The translations under genes were made by a program, and so were the position numbers. Under the pieces are notes generated by a model that saw nothing but the letters and a program-made list of their open reading frames with translations, made no database searches and had not been told where the DNA came from. This document shows, in pieces, positions 17,138-25,572 of a stretch of DNA of 64,000 nt (within the stretch, counting starts at the first letter, position 1; each line of letters begins with the position of its first letter). The stretch comes from Oscillospiraceae bacterium. GTDB taxonomy: Bacteria; Bacillota; Clostridia; Oscillospirales; CAG-272. Location: assembly GCA_015064155.1 (NCBI GenBank), contig SVST01000003.1, positions 95,411 through 159,410 of the forward strand, given 5' to 3'.

Positions 17138-17386
17138 TCACTCCTCCACTGCCTTGAAGTCTACCTTTGCAACGCTTCCGTCCGGTTGCATTTGCAGCAT
17201 TTTCACGCTTTGCTCGGCATTCTCCAATCTCTCGTTGCAAGCGCGGATCAACGCAACCCCCTCGGCATAAAGCTTCAACAGTTCATCCAAGGGTGCGTCC
17301 CCACTCTCTAATTTCTGTAGTATTTCATCAAGTCTTTCCATCGACTCTTCAAATTTCATCGTTTTCTTCGTCATACCCTCTGTCAT
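17138..17386 (-). CDS. xseB: Exodeoxyribonuclease VII small subunit
   Basis: 82-aa partner of XseA, a short helical coiled-coil protein. MKFEESMERLDEILQKLESG (near residue 10) followed by LDELLKLYAEGVALIRACNERL is the usual XseB pattern. The first ATG overlaps the xseA stop as ATGA. An ATG four codons later follows GAGGG closely, so the exact start is uncertain by a few residues. Confidence 0.95.
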   Translation of the reverse strand: MTEGMTKKTMKFEESMERLDEILQKLESGDAPLDELLKLYAEGVALIRACNERLENAEQSVKMLQMQPDGSVAKVDFKAVEE

Positions 17387-18588
17387 CCTTTCTCACGCTC
17401 CACGCAAGCTTCAACCTGCCCGTCAAAGAAGCGAATGGTAATTTGATCTCCCCTTTGCAAGGCTTCGGCGGAAGTAACCGTTTCTTCGCCCTTGCTCACC
17501 GCCGCATAGCCTCTGGAAAGCACCGATAACGGGCTGAGTCCCTCCAGCTTTGCGCTCATTCGCAGCATCCGGTTTCGCTTTGCTTCCAAAGAGCTCTGCA
17601 CCGATTGCTCCAAAGAACGCTCGCGTTCGCCAAGACGCATTCGAAACCCGTCCAGGATTCGTTCGGGGCTTCGAATCGCGGGTGACGATACCATTTGACG
17701 CAATACCCGTTTCTCCTGTGCAATTCTCGCACCTACCAGTTGAGAAAATCGCTGTCCCAGTCCCAAAAGCTGACCCATCAGCTCCGTCCGATCGGGAACG
17801 GCAAGCTCTGCCGCCGCAGACGGTGTGGGGGCACGTCTGTCCGCCACGAAATCGCAAATGGTAAAGTCGCTTTCATGTCCTACCGCCGAAATCACCGGAA
17901 TCGGACACGCGGCAATCGTTCTGGCAAGCGTTTCATCATTAAATGCCCAAAGATCCTCTGCCGATCCACCGCCTCTTCCGATGATAATCACGTCGCAAAG
18001 ACCCGTCATACCGAAAAATTCAAGACCCATGCAAAGGTTGGGAGCCGCCTCCGCCCCCTGCACAGCCGACGGGAATAAAATCATTTCAGCACAGGGGAAT
18101 CGACGGTTCAAAATATTTTGAATATCGTGTACGGCAGCACCGCTGGGAGAGGTGATAACACCGATCCGCATGGGCATTGACGGCAGCGGCTTTTTTCTTG
18201 CCTCATCAAACAACCCCTCTGCCTCCAATTTTCTTTTCAACTGCTCGTACTGCAATGCAAGCGCACCGACACCGTCCGGTTGCATGCTGTCGATATAAAG
18301 CTGATACTGTCCCGTTGCCTCGTAAACCGACACCCGACCGTGTGCGATCACGCGCATACCGTCCTCGGGACGAAAGGCAAGACGCGAAGCGTAGCTGCGG
18401 AACATGACCGCCTTCAGCTGTCCGTCACGGTCCTTCAGTGTCAGATACGCGTGCCCCGAGGCATACAGCTTGAAATTGGAGATCTCTCCGCAAACGTAAA
18501 CGTTGGAAAGCACACGGTCGCCGTCAAGCAGCATTTTGACGTAATCGTTCAATTCCGATACCGAAAGTGTGATTTTGTTTCGTTCCAT
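17383..18588 (-). CDS. xseA: Exodeoxyribonuclease VII large subunit
   Basis: 401-aa catalytic subunit of the single-strand-specific exonuclease VII. OB-fold domain at residues 1-100 (SVSELNDYVKMLLDGD near 9; VCGEISNFK near 32). The catalytic domain carries VITSPSGAAVHDI near residue 147, IIIGRGGGSAEDLWAFN near 201 and AVGHESDFTICDFVADRRAPTPSAA from about 243, all conserved in the family. The coiled-coil C-terminal arm follows. Ribosome site AGGGGGAAG. Lies 21 bases after the Kae1-like gene. Confidence 0.96.
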   Translation of the reverse strand: MERNKITLSVSELNDYVKMLLDGDRVLSNVYVCGEISNFKLYASGHAYLTLKDRDGQLKAVMFRSYASRLAFRPEDGMRVIAHGRVSVYEATGQYQLYIDSMQPDGVGALALQYEQLKRKLEAEGLFDEARKKPLPSMPMRIGVITSPSGAAVHDIQNILNRRFPCAEMILFPSAVQGAEAAPNLCMGLEFFGMTGLCDVIIIGRGGGSAEDLWAFNDETLARTIAACPIPVISAVGHESDFTICDFVADRRAPTPSAAAELAVPDRTELMGQLLGLGQRFSQLVGARIAQEKRVLRQMVSSPAIRSPERILDGFRMRLGERERSLEQSVQSSLEAKRNRMLRMSAKLEGLSPLSVLSRGYAAVSKGEETVTSAEALQRGDQITIRFFDGQVEACVEREKG

Positions 18589-18609
18589 GTCTTCCCCCTT
18601 TTCGTAAAA

Positions 18610-19563
18610 TCAAGATTTCCTCAAGTACCGTGCGCGACACAAGAGCGCGGTTCCCGCCGCATTATCCGAGGAAAAGCTTGCCTCGGCAAAATACGTATTT
18701 TCTCGACTGCAAAGCCTTCTTTGCAAGCCGACGTTACTCATCACTCCGCCGGCATACACGATCGGCAGATTCCCGTAACACGCGTCGATATGCGCCGTCA
18801 TTGCGGCAAGCGTTTCCCCAAGGAACGAAAAAACGAACGCGCTGACCATCGGCTTATCCGCAGTTTCCCGCCAAAGCTTTTCGGAAAGATTCTGCAGCCC
18901 CGAAAGGTTGCAAGAACCGTCCTTTACCGAGATGCGAGGCTTCGGCAGCTTTCCCGAAAAGGTATTTGCCAGCATTTCCATTTCACGTCCGCACGGAAAC
19001 CGCAAGCCCATCATCACGCCAACGCGGTCGATTGCTTGTCCGGCATTCAAATCCTCGGTTTTTCCGATCAGCTCCACGGAAAAGCCGTTTCCGTCGGGAG
19101 TTGACAAAAGAACCTCGGTTGTGCCTCCCGACACGTGAAATGCCGCAAAGCGTTCCGCCGACAAAAGACGTTCCCCGGCACCCGATGCATACAGTGCCGC
19201 CATGATATGTCCCTCTTGATGGGAAAAGGTGAAAACCGGAATCTGCAATGCCGCCGCAAAGCTTTCGGCTGCCGCGCGTCCCGCAAGAAAGCACGGCATA
19301 TAAGAACCCTCTGCCCGTCGCGGAAATGCCGAAACACCGACTGCCAGAATCTTCTTCTCGGGAAGCTGTGCGCGTAACTGCTCCATAATGCTCGGGAGAT
19401 TGCGCACGTGCGAAAAGACCGCGTCGCTTTGCCGCAAGCCGCACTCGCCCTCTCGCACGGGCAACGGAATTTTCAAATTGGCAATGACTTCTCCGTCGAA
19501 CGAGCAAAGTGCTGCCGACGTAGTATAGTTACTGGTATCGATTCCGAGAAAGCATTCCGTCAT
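18610..19563 (-). CDS. TsaD/Kae1-like ASKHA-fold protein (paralog)
   Basis: 317 aa related to TsaD, the enzyme that completes t6A37 on tRNAs. It shows the ASKHA start FLGIDTSNYTTSAAL, the metal-site motif FSHQEGHIMAALYA near residue 113 (H-x3-H), a GGTTEVLL loop near 146 where TsaD usually has SGGHT, and YAGGVMSN near 276. It is shorter and more diverged than true TsaD, and sits in the xseA neighbourhood where clostridia carry a TsaD-like second copy. A real tsaD is probably elsewhere in the genome. Function of this paralog is not established. Start overlaps the nusB stop as ATGA. Confidence 0.8.
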   Translation of the reverse strand: MTECFLGIDTSNYTTSAALCSFDGEVIANLKIPLPVREGECGLRQSDAVFSHVRNLPSIMEQLRAQLPEKKILAVGVSAFPRRAEGSYMPCFLAGRAAAESFAAALQIPVFTFSHQEGHIMAALYASGAGERLLSAERFAAFHVSGGTTEVLLSTPDGNGFSVELIGKTEDLNAGQAIDRVGVMMGLRFPCGREMEMLANTFSGKLPKPRISVKDGSCNLSGLQNLSEKLWRETADKPMVSAFVFSFLGETLAAMTAHIDACYGNLPIVYAGGVMSNVGLQRRLCSRENTYFAEASFSSDNAAGTALLCRARYLRKS

Positions 19564-19982
19564 TGCTTTTTCGCCGCCTCGATCTCGTTTTTGGCACCAT
19601 TGAGCAACCCGTTTACAAAGGCTTTCATTTTCTCGTCATCATATTTTTTCACCAGCTCGATTGCCTCATTCAAGGATACCGCCAACGGGATATCGTCCAT
19701 ATAGAGCATTTCGTAAATGCAGAGGCGAATTACCGAACGGGAAACCGGCGAAATGCGGGAGGGTTTCCATCCGTTGGAATGGCGAACCATACAGCCGTCT
19801 ATTTCCTCCAAATGCTCCCAAACGCCGAAATAAACCGATTTTATGTATTCATTCCCGATAAACTCGCGATTTTCGGTTGCAAGCGCATAGATCGTTTCGC
19901 GTTCCTCATCCTTGCGAAATTCGGTTTCAAACAAAAGGCGGAAGGCTTCCTCTCTTGCTTCTTTTCTTGTCAGCTGTGCCAT
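19560..19982 (-). CDS. nusB: Transcription antitermination factor NusB
   Basis: 140-aa all-helical NusB, part of the rRNA antitermination complex with NusE. The start is set at the ATG at 19982, giving MAQLTRKEAREEAFRLLFE, the standard NusB N-terminus; earlier Met codons have no matching sequence. The C-terminal signature is LRLCIYEMLYMDDIPLAV-like from residue about 86 and SLNEAIELVKKYDDEKMKAFVNG (two parts, near 104). First gene of the ten-gene operon; its promoter is at 20050-20078. Confidence 0.95.
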   Translation of the reverse strand: MAQLTRKEAREEAFRLLFETEFRKDEERETIYALATENREFIGNEYIKSVYFGVWEHLEEIDGCMVRHSNGWKPSRISPVSRSVIRLCIYEMLYMDDIPLAVSLNEAIELVKKYDDEKMKAFVNGLLNGAKNEIEAAKKQ

Positions 19983-20049
19983 AAAGACCCGTATCCTTTC
20001 TTTTTCCTTGTGCGTCATGGAAAGCGACGCATAAAAATCCATCTTACAC

Positions 20050-20078
20050 ATTATACAACCAAAATCGCTTTTCGTCAA
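20050..20078 (-). promoter_or_regulatory. Promoter of the nusB-ybaK operon
   Basis: Minus strand -35 TTGACG (20073-20078), 17-base spacer, -10 TATAAT (20050-20055). Lies about 70 bases before the nusB start. An AT-rich palindrome lies just upstream of the -35. Confidence 0.85.
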
Positions 20079-20085
20079 CACCAAA

Positions 20086-20112
20086 AATGAATATTATTTA
20101 AAAATATTCATT
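20086..20112. promoter_or_regulatory. Palindrome resembling ARG boxes between nusB and cwlD
   Basis: Perfect 10-bp inverted repeat AATGAATATT / AATATTCATT with a 7-base AT centre. The TGAAT and ATTCA half-site cores match those of ArgR operators, though the spacing is wider than one 18-bp ARG box. It could be two overlapping imperfect boxes. No T-tract pattern or GC stem suggests a terminator. Confidence 0.4.
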
Positions 20113-20193
20113 AAAATATACTATTTTTTCTCTCTTCTCAATACTCTGTAAAGAAGAACCCGTATTTTTTTCTACAGAAAGTGAGAATCGTTT

Positions 20194-20925
20194 ATGTCCA
20201 GAAGTCATTTTCGGCAATTGCTGTTTTTTCTCTTTTTTTTACTTCTTCTGAGCGCGGTTGCCCTTGTTTTCTCGTTCGTGGCGTTTCATTATGCCGCGCA
20301 ATCCGTTTCCGACGACTCCCACCCCGCAACAGCCCCCTCCTTTACCGTGGTATTGGACGCGGGACACGGTGGAGAAGACGGCGGTGCCTCAAGCACGTCG
20401 GGCATTCTCGAAAAGGACGTGAATCTTACCGTTACGATGCTGATAAAAGAAATTCTGGAAGCGAACGGTGTGAACGTTGTCATGACGCGAACCGACGATC
20501 GGCTGCTATATGACAAAAACGCAGATTACCAAGGAAGAAAAAAAGCACTTGATCTGTTGGCTCGTCGTACCGTTGCCGAAAACACAGCCGACAGCATTTT
20601 CGTAAGCATTCACTTAAATTCCTACCCATCCGAAAAATATCACGGTCTACAGGTGTGGTACTCTCCGAATCACGAGCATTCAAGAGAGCTTGCCGCCGCC
20701 ATTCAAGAAACCGTAAAAGAAACTCTGCAACCCGAAAACAACCGCGAAATCAAAGCCTCTACCTCCTCCATTTATCTTTTACACCACCTCCAAACACCTG
20801 CCGTTTTGGTTGAGTGCGGCTTTCTGTCCAATCCAAACGAAGCCGAGCTGCTGAGCGACCCCGACTATCAAAGGCAATTGGCTTTTTGGATTGCGCTGGC
20901 AATCATACGCGCGCAAAGTGCTTGA
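20194..20925 (+). CDS. cwlD: N-acetylmuramoyl-L-alanine amidase, CwlD-like
   Basis: 243-aa Amidase_3 protein with an N-terminal membrane anchor or signal (residues about 8-34) and one catalytic domain. Zinc ligands and catalytic residues are in place: VVLDAGHGGEDGGAS near residue 52 (His, Glu), FVSIHLNSY near 136 (His) and LVECGFLSN near 205 (Glu). A single short amidase domain with no cell-wall-binding repeats is the layout of CwlD, which makes muramic delta-lactam in spore cortex. With spo genes nearby the CwlD role is likely but a vegetative amidase is possible. Weak ribosome site (AAAGTGAG). Confidence 0.85.
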   Translation: MSRSHFRQLLFFLFFLLLLSAVALVFSFVAFHYAAQSVSDDSHPATAPSFTVVLDAGHGGEDGGASSTSGILEKDVNLTVTMLIKEILEANGVNVVMTRTDDRLLYDKNADYQGRKKALDLLARRTVAENTADSIFVSIHLNSYPSEKYHGLQVWYSPNHEHSRELAAAIQETVKETLQPENNREIKASTSSIYLLHHLQTPAVLVECGFLSNPNEAELLSDPDYQRQLAFWIALAIIRAQSA

Positions 20926-20972
20926 CAATCGTGGATTTTCCTTGCATTTTCCGCAAAAATCAAGAAAAGCAC

Positions 20973-21001
20973 TTGAAATCGGAGCGTGATTGTGATAGAA
21001 T
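20973..21001 (+). promoter_or_regulatory. radA promoter
   Basis: -35 TTGAAA (20973-20978), 17-base spacer, -10 TAGAAT (20996-21001), 34 bases before the radA ATG. Confidence 0.75.
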
Positions 21002-21035
21002 GAAGCTGACGATCACAACCGAAAGGAGCTTTTAC

Positions 21036-22424
21036 ATGAAAGGCTTAAAAACAGTTTATATCTGCTCCGAATGTGAATATAAATCTCCGAAATGGATGGG
21101 AAAATGCCCGAAATGCGGTGCTTGGAACTCCTTTTGCGAGGACGTGGAAGAACAGTCTCCCTCCTCTGCGACTCTGCCAAAGCGCATTAGTATGATCCCC
21201 ACCTCTGACGATAACCGCGCAGTGGAATTTTCAAATCTGCAAATTCCCGATTACATGCGTCAAAATACGGGACTTGGAGAGCTTGACCGCGTGCTTGGAG
21301 GCGGCTTGGTACACGGATCCGTGGTGCTCCTTTCGGGAGAACCCGGGATCGGAAAATCCACGCTTTTGATGCAGATCTGCGATGCCCTGGGGACTTCTCG
21401 TCGCGTTCTCTACATTTCGGGAGAGGAATCGGGCGGTCAGTTGAAGCTGCGCGCCAAAAGATTGGGCATCGGCGGCAACAATCTGTTTATTCTGACCGAA
21501 ACCAACGTGGAAAACATCTTAAAGGAAACCGAAAAAATCAAGCCGAACGTGCTCATCGTGGATTCTATCCAAACCATGTATTCCGCATCGGTCAACTCAA
21601 CTCCCGGCAGCATCACACAGGTTAAGGAAACTGCGCTCTCCTTTATCAACAATGCAAAAGCCAAGGGAATGTCGGTTATTATGGTGGGACACGTCAACAA
21701 GGAAGGAAGCATCGCAGGTCCCAAGGTACTGGAGCACATGGTGGACGCCGTTCTGTATTTTGAGGGAGAGCGTCAGCAGGCATACCGCATCATACGCGCC
21801 ATCAAAAACCGCTACGGATCGACCAACGAGATCGGTGTTTTCGAAATGACCGACAAGGGGCTTTTGGAGGTTGAAAATCCTTCGGAAATGCTGCTTGCGG
21901 GCAGACCGAAAAACATTTCCGGCAACTGCGCAGTCTGTACGCTGGAGGGAACCCGTCCCTTGATTGCTGAAATCCAAGCACTCGTAACCCCCACCGCCTT
22001 CCCCGCACCGCGCCGTACGACAAACGGCATCGATTATAACCGAATGTGTTTGATTATTGCCGTCCTTGAAAAACGGCTTGGTTTGAAATTTTATCAAAAC
22101 GACGTCTATCTGAACGTCATCGGAGGACTGCATTTAGACGAGCCTGCATCCGATGTGTCCGTAGCAATGGCACTCATTTCTTCCATGACGGACCGCATCA
22201 TTCCCGACGACCTGATCGCAATCGGTGAATTGGGACTGGCGGGCGAGTGTCGCGCGGTATCCAATTTGGAGCAACGCGTCAAGGAAGCGGCACGTCTGGG
22301 ATTCGCACACGCGATCGTTCCCTACCGCAATATCGAAAAACGCAACCTTGACTGCGAGGGAATCAACGTCATTCCCATTCGCGGTATTTACGAAGTATTG
22401 AATATGATGAAAAAGCAAGATTAA
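21036..22424 (+). CDS. radA: DNA repair protein RadA
   Basis: 462-aa DnaB-type branch-migration helicase aiding recombination. Start is the ATG at 21036 (MKGLKTVYICSECEYKSPKW) with AAAGGAG 7 bases upstream; a longer in-frame extension crosses the promoter and the end of cwlD. Zinc finger Cys10, Cys13, Cys24, Cys27. Walker A GEPGIGKSTL at residues 101-110. RadA-specific KNRYGSTNEIG near residue 258. A Lon-protease-like C-terminal domain covers the last 150 residues (NVIGGLHLDEPASDVSVA near 360). Confidence 0.96.
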   Translation: MKGLKTVYICSECEYKSPKWMGKCPKCGAWNSFCEDVEEQSPSSATLPKRISMIPTSDDNRAVEFSNLQIPDYMRQNTGLGELDRVLGGGLVHGSVVLLSGEPGIGKSTLLMQICDALGTSRRVLYISGEESGGQLKLRAKRLGIGGNNLFILTETNVENILKETEKIKPNVLIVDSIQTMYSASVNSTPGSITQVKETALSFINNAKAKGMSVIMVGHVNKEGSIAGPKVLEHMVDAVLYFEGERQQAYRIIRAIKNRYGSTNEIGVFEMTDKGLLEVENPSEMLLAGRPKNISGNCAVCTLEGTRPLIAEIQALVTPTAFPAPRRTTNGIDYNRMCLIIAVLEKRLGLKFYQNDVYLNVIGGLHLDEPASDVSVAMALISSMTDRIIPDDLIAIGELGLAGECRAVSNLEQRVKEAARLGFAHAIVPYRNIEKRNLDCEGINVIPIRGIYEVLNMMKKQD

Positions 22425-22439
22425 CCAAAGCAAAAAAAC

Positions 22440-22475
22440 GCCCGTCATATCCGAAAAATTACGGATATGACGGGC
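22440..22475. terminator. Bidirectional terminator between radA and polA
   Basis: Perfect 14-bp stem (GCCCGTCATATCCG and its complement) with an 8-base loop. A run of A before it and T-rich sequence after it give a U-tract in both directions, serving convergent radA (+) and polA (-). Confidence 0.93.
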
Positions 22476-22486
22476 ATTTTCTGTTT

Positions 22487-25000
22487 TTATTTTGCATCAA
22501 ACCAGGTTTCACCCGTTTGAATTTCCACACAAAGAGGAACGGTATACGCAACCGCTTCCTCCATCGCACGCTTCAGGATCTCCTCGGCGGCAGCCGCACA
22601 ATCACGGTGAGCTTCGATCAAAAGCTCGTCGTGAACCTGCAAAATCAGCCGCGCATCAATCCCGCTTTCCTTGAGCATACTGTGCGCACGCACCATTGCC
22701 AGCTTGATCACGTCTGCGGCAGTTCCCTGAATCGGGCTGTTCATTGCCACGCGCTCCCCAAACTTTTGTTGCATTTTATTGGTTCCCATCAACTCGGGAA
22801 TATAACGGCGACGTCCGAACAGCGTGCTGACGTATCCTTGCTCGTATCCGAGTTTGATGACGTCCTTCAAATATGCGTCAATTCCGGGATAGCTTTCCAA
22901 ATAGCGGTCGATAAATGCCTGTGCCTCGGCTCGCGAAACACCGATATCATCCGACAACGAAAATGCACCGATTCCATACATAATTCCAAAATTAACGGCT
23001 TTTGCGCGTTTTCGCATCTCAAGCGTCACCTCGCTCGGTGCAACGCCAAACACGGTTGCGGCGGTAGAAGTGTGAATATCCACCCCCTCCAAAAAGGCAT
23101 GGATCATATTGCTGTCTCCCGAAACGTGGGCAAGAAGACGCAATTCGATCTGTGAATAATCGGCATCCACGATGACGTAATCTGCGTTTTCAGGCAGGAA
23201 AAATTTTCTCAACTCCCGTCCAAGCTCGGTACGCACGGGAATATTTTGCAGATTTGGCTCGGTAGACGAGAGTCTACCCGTGGCGGTTCCGGTTTGCTTA
23301 AAGGTGGTATGCACGCGTCCGTTTTCATCCGCAACCTTCAAAAGTCCGTCTGCGTAGGTGCTTTTCAGCTTGGTGACCTGTCTGTAGTCTAAAACGTCCT
23401 CGATGATCGGGTGCACGGAGCGCAGCTTTTCCAAAATTTCGGCATTGGTGGAATATCCCGTTTTGGTTTTCTTTGCATGCGGAAGTCCCAAGGTGTCAAA
23501 CAAAACCTCACCTAACTGCTTAGGCGAATTGATATTAAATTCCTTGCCCGCGTGAAAATAAATTTGAGATTCCAAGATCTCGGCAACCGCGGAAAGCTTT
23601 TCTCCGTATGCGGCAATCCCCTCCCGATCAATACGAAACCCGACGCGCTCCATGTCCGCAAGCACCTTGGCAAGCGGCATTTCCAAGCGATCAAACAGCT
23701 CCTTTTGTCCGCTTTCTTCCATTTTTTCCAAAATCGGTTGATACAGGCGATAAACGTATGCCGTGAGCAACCTCTCGTCAACCGATGTCACCCCTAAATA
23801 ATCCGAGAGCAGCGTTGACAGCTCGTAATTGCTTTTTGCCGAGTTGACAAGATACGCACCAAGCATGATATCAAACAAAGAAAGCTCTTCAAAGGCGGAA
23901 TCCAAAAACTGCTTATAAAAGCGTTTTACGTCGTAACAAATCAGCGTTTTTCCTTTTAACAAACCGTAAAGCTCAAAAAGCGGCTGTTCGATCTCCCACA
24001 CCTCGGTACCGTCCGAAAAACGAACCGTCCCGTCGCTTACGTCGAACGCGATCAGGGAATGCTCGGAGAGCAGCTGTGAAAGCTCGTTTTGGGTTACAGT
24101 TTTCCGCGAAATCGCTTCGGCTTCCGAGGAGGAGATGCCGTCCAGATGAAACCGCTTCAAAAAGACGGAAAACTCCAACCGCGTAAAAAGACGTTTTACC
24201 GATTCGGAATCTCCCCCATTCGTTTGCAAATCGTCAAGCTCCAAGCCTAAAGGGACTTCGCAAAAGATCCGTGCCAAATCACGCGACAGATATGCACTGT
24301 CCTTGCCGCTTTCCAGCTTGCTGCGCACCGACGGGGTATGCTTTGCCGTGGGTAATTGCTCGTAAACGCCATCCAAGCTGCCGTATTCGGCAATCAGCTT
24401 CAAAGCGGTCTTCTCACCGATTCCGGGAACACCCGGAATGTTGTCCGAGCTATCTCCCATCAGCGCCTTGACGTCAACAAACTGCGAGGATTTTACTCCG
24501 TATTTTTCAAAGAAAGCCGCCTCGTTCACGTCAATGGTTTCGGCATTTGTTGCAAGCAAAACGTGCGTATTCTCGCCAATGAGCTGCAGTGCATCTCGGT
24601 CACCCGTCATGATATAGGCATCGCACGATCTGCCGCGGCAAAGCTGTGCCAGCGTTCCCAAAATATCGTCAGCCTCGTATTCTTCTTTTTCAAGGACGGT
24701 ATATCCCATCGCGCGCAAAAGCTCCTTGGCAACCGGCATCTGCATGGCAAGCTCTTCCGGCATTGGTCGTCTGCCCGCTTTATACGCATCGTACATCCGA
24801 TGGCGGAAGGTCGGTGTCTTCAGATCGAACGCCACCGCGCAATAATCGGGCTTTAACAGCTCCGCCTGCTTGGAGATCATATTAACGAGCCCGTATAAAG
24901 CGTTGGTGTGAAAACCGTCCTTCGTAGTCAGAGGACGCACCCCGTAAAAGGCTCGGTTGAGAATACTGTTTCCGTCAATGGCAAGCAATTTCTTTATCAT
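22487..25000 (-). CDS. polA: DNA polymerase I, proofreading domain degenerate
   Basis: 837 aa from the ATG at 25000 (MIKKLLAIDGNSILNRAF); an AAAGGA site is suitably spaced, while an ATG four codons earlier abuts it. Domains: 5' nuclease (1-290; GVPGIGEKTALKL near 184), 3'-5' exonuclease-like (about 300-460), polymerase (470-837). Polymerase motifs are intact: A DADYSQIELRLLAH, B KRAKAVNFGIMYGIG, C LQVHDELLIEAH. In the middle domain the expected DxE motif reads AFDVSD and the YxxxD motif is not found, so proofreading is probably lost, as in Bacillus and Thermus Pol I. Repairs gaps and removes RNA primers. Confidence 0.96.
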   Translation of the reverse strand: MIKKLLAIDGNSILNRAFYGVRPLTTKDGFHTNALYGLVNMISKQAELLKPDYCAVAFDLKTPTFRHRMYDAYKAGRRPMPEELAMQMPVAKELLRAMGYTVLEKEEYEADDILGTLAQLCRGRSCDAYIMTGDRDALQLIGENTHVLLATNAETIDVNEAAFFEKYGVKSSQFVDVKALMGDSSDNIPGVPGIGEKTALKLIAEYGSLDGVYEQLPTAKHTPSVRSKLESGKDSAYLSRDLARIFCEVPLGLELDDLQTNGGDSESVKRLFTRLEFSVFLKRFHLDGISSSEAEAISRKTVTQNELSQLLSEHSLIAFDVSDGTVRFSDGTEVWEIEQPLFELYGLLKGKTLICYDVKRFYKQFLDSAFEELSLFDIMLGAYLVNSAKSNYELSTLLSDYLGVTSVDERLLTAYVYRLYQPILEKMEESGQKELFDRLEMPLAKVLADMERVGFRIDREGIAAYGEKLSAVAEILESQIYFHAGKEFNINSPKQLGEVLFDTLGLPHAKKTKTGYSTNAEILEKLRSVHPIIEDVLDYRQVTKLKSTYADGLLKVADENGRVHTTFKQTGTATGRLSSTEPNLQNIPVRTELGRELRKFFLPENADYVIVDADYSQIELRLLAHVSGDSNMIHAFLEGVDIHTSTAATVFGVAPSEVTLEMRKRAKAVNFGIMYGIGAFSLSDDIGVSRAEAQAFIDRYLESYPGIDAYLKDVIKLGYEQGYVSTLFGRRRYIPELMGTNKMQQKFGERVAMNSPIQGTAADVIKLAMVRAHSMLKESGIDARLILQVHDELLIEAHRDCAAAAEEILKRAMEEAVAYTVPLCVEIQTGETWFDAK

Positions 25001-25034
25001 AAAATTCGGCATCCTTTCCGCATCATCTGGTAAC

Positions 25035-25063
25035 AGTGTACCACATTTTTTCAGAAAAGTCAA
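25035..25063 (-). promoter_or_regulatory. polA promoter
   Basis: Minus strand -35 TTGACT (25058-25063), 17-base spacer ending TGTGG, -10 TACACT (25035-25040). Confidence 0.7.
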
Positions 25064-25105
25064 TCAAAAGCAAGAAAAAAAGGAGGATTGCTCCCCCGTT
25101 TTTTC

Positions 25106-25294
25106 TTATAGTTCTTCGTCCTCTTCGCAGTCACGCAATTCCTCGGAAAAATCCTCCCGACCGGCACCGCACAACGGACAGCTCCAATTGTTTGGAAGAT
25201 CTTCGAAGTCGGTATTTTCTCCGATCCCGTTTTCGGAGTCCCCCACCAGAGGATTATACTCGTAACCGCACAGCTCACAAACATGAATCAACAT
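25106..25294 (-). CDS. Rubredoxin
   Basis: 62-aa iron protein for one-electron transfer, common in anaerobes (for example to rubrerythrin or superoxide reductase). Two Cys pairs bind one iron: CELCGYEYNPLVGD near residue 6 and NWSCPLCGAGREDF near 36. A short acidic tail (EEDEEL) extends past the usual end. It has its own promoter and a strong AAGGAG ribosome site. Read with polA downstream, but polA also has its own promoter. Confidence 0.95.
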   Translation of the reverse strand: MLIHVCELCGYEYNPLVGDSENGIGENTDFEDLPNNWSCPLCGAGREDFSEELRDCEEDEEL

Positions 25295-25347
25295 TCTGTC
25301 ACTCTCCTTTTCTCGGGTTGATTGATTGCTTCAAAAACACGAAAAAT

Positions 25348-25376
25348 ATAATATCCCAAGCACCGAGGTTTGTCAA
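25348..25376 (-). promoter_or_regulatory. Rubredoxin promoter
   Basis: Minus strand -35 TTGACA (25371-25376), 17-base spacer, -10 TATTAT (25348-25353). Confidence 0.85.
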
Positions 25377-25516
25377 GTCCTTTTTTCATTTTTTCGGTCA
25401 CTTTTTCTCAAAAAAGTTGCAATGATCGTTTTCAACAACGCACCCCTCCCACGTCCTCTGCATGGGCAGTATATGTCAAAAGGCGGCGCCGTGCAATGAA
25501 AATGCGAAAAAAAACC

Positions 25517-25543
25517 ATATTTTCGAATCTTGGTTCATACAAT
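25517..25543 (+). promoter_or_regulatory. Sigma-E type sporulation promoter of spoVB
   Basis: -35 ATATT (25517-25521), 14-base spacer, -10 CATACAAT (25536-25543). Both elements and the spacing match the mother-cell sigma-E consensus known from Bacillus, and spoVB is a sigma-E gene there. No sigma-A promoter of similar quality lies nearby. Confidence 0.75.
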
Positions 25544-25572
25544 TTAAGAGAATACGGAGGTCGGGGTTCAAG

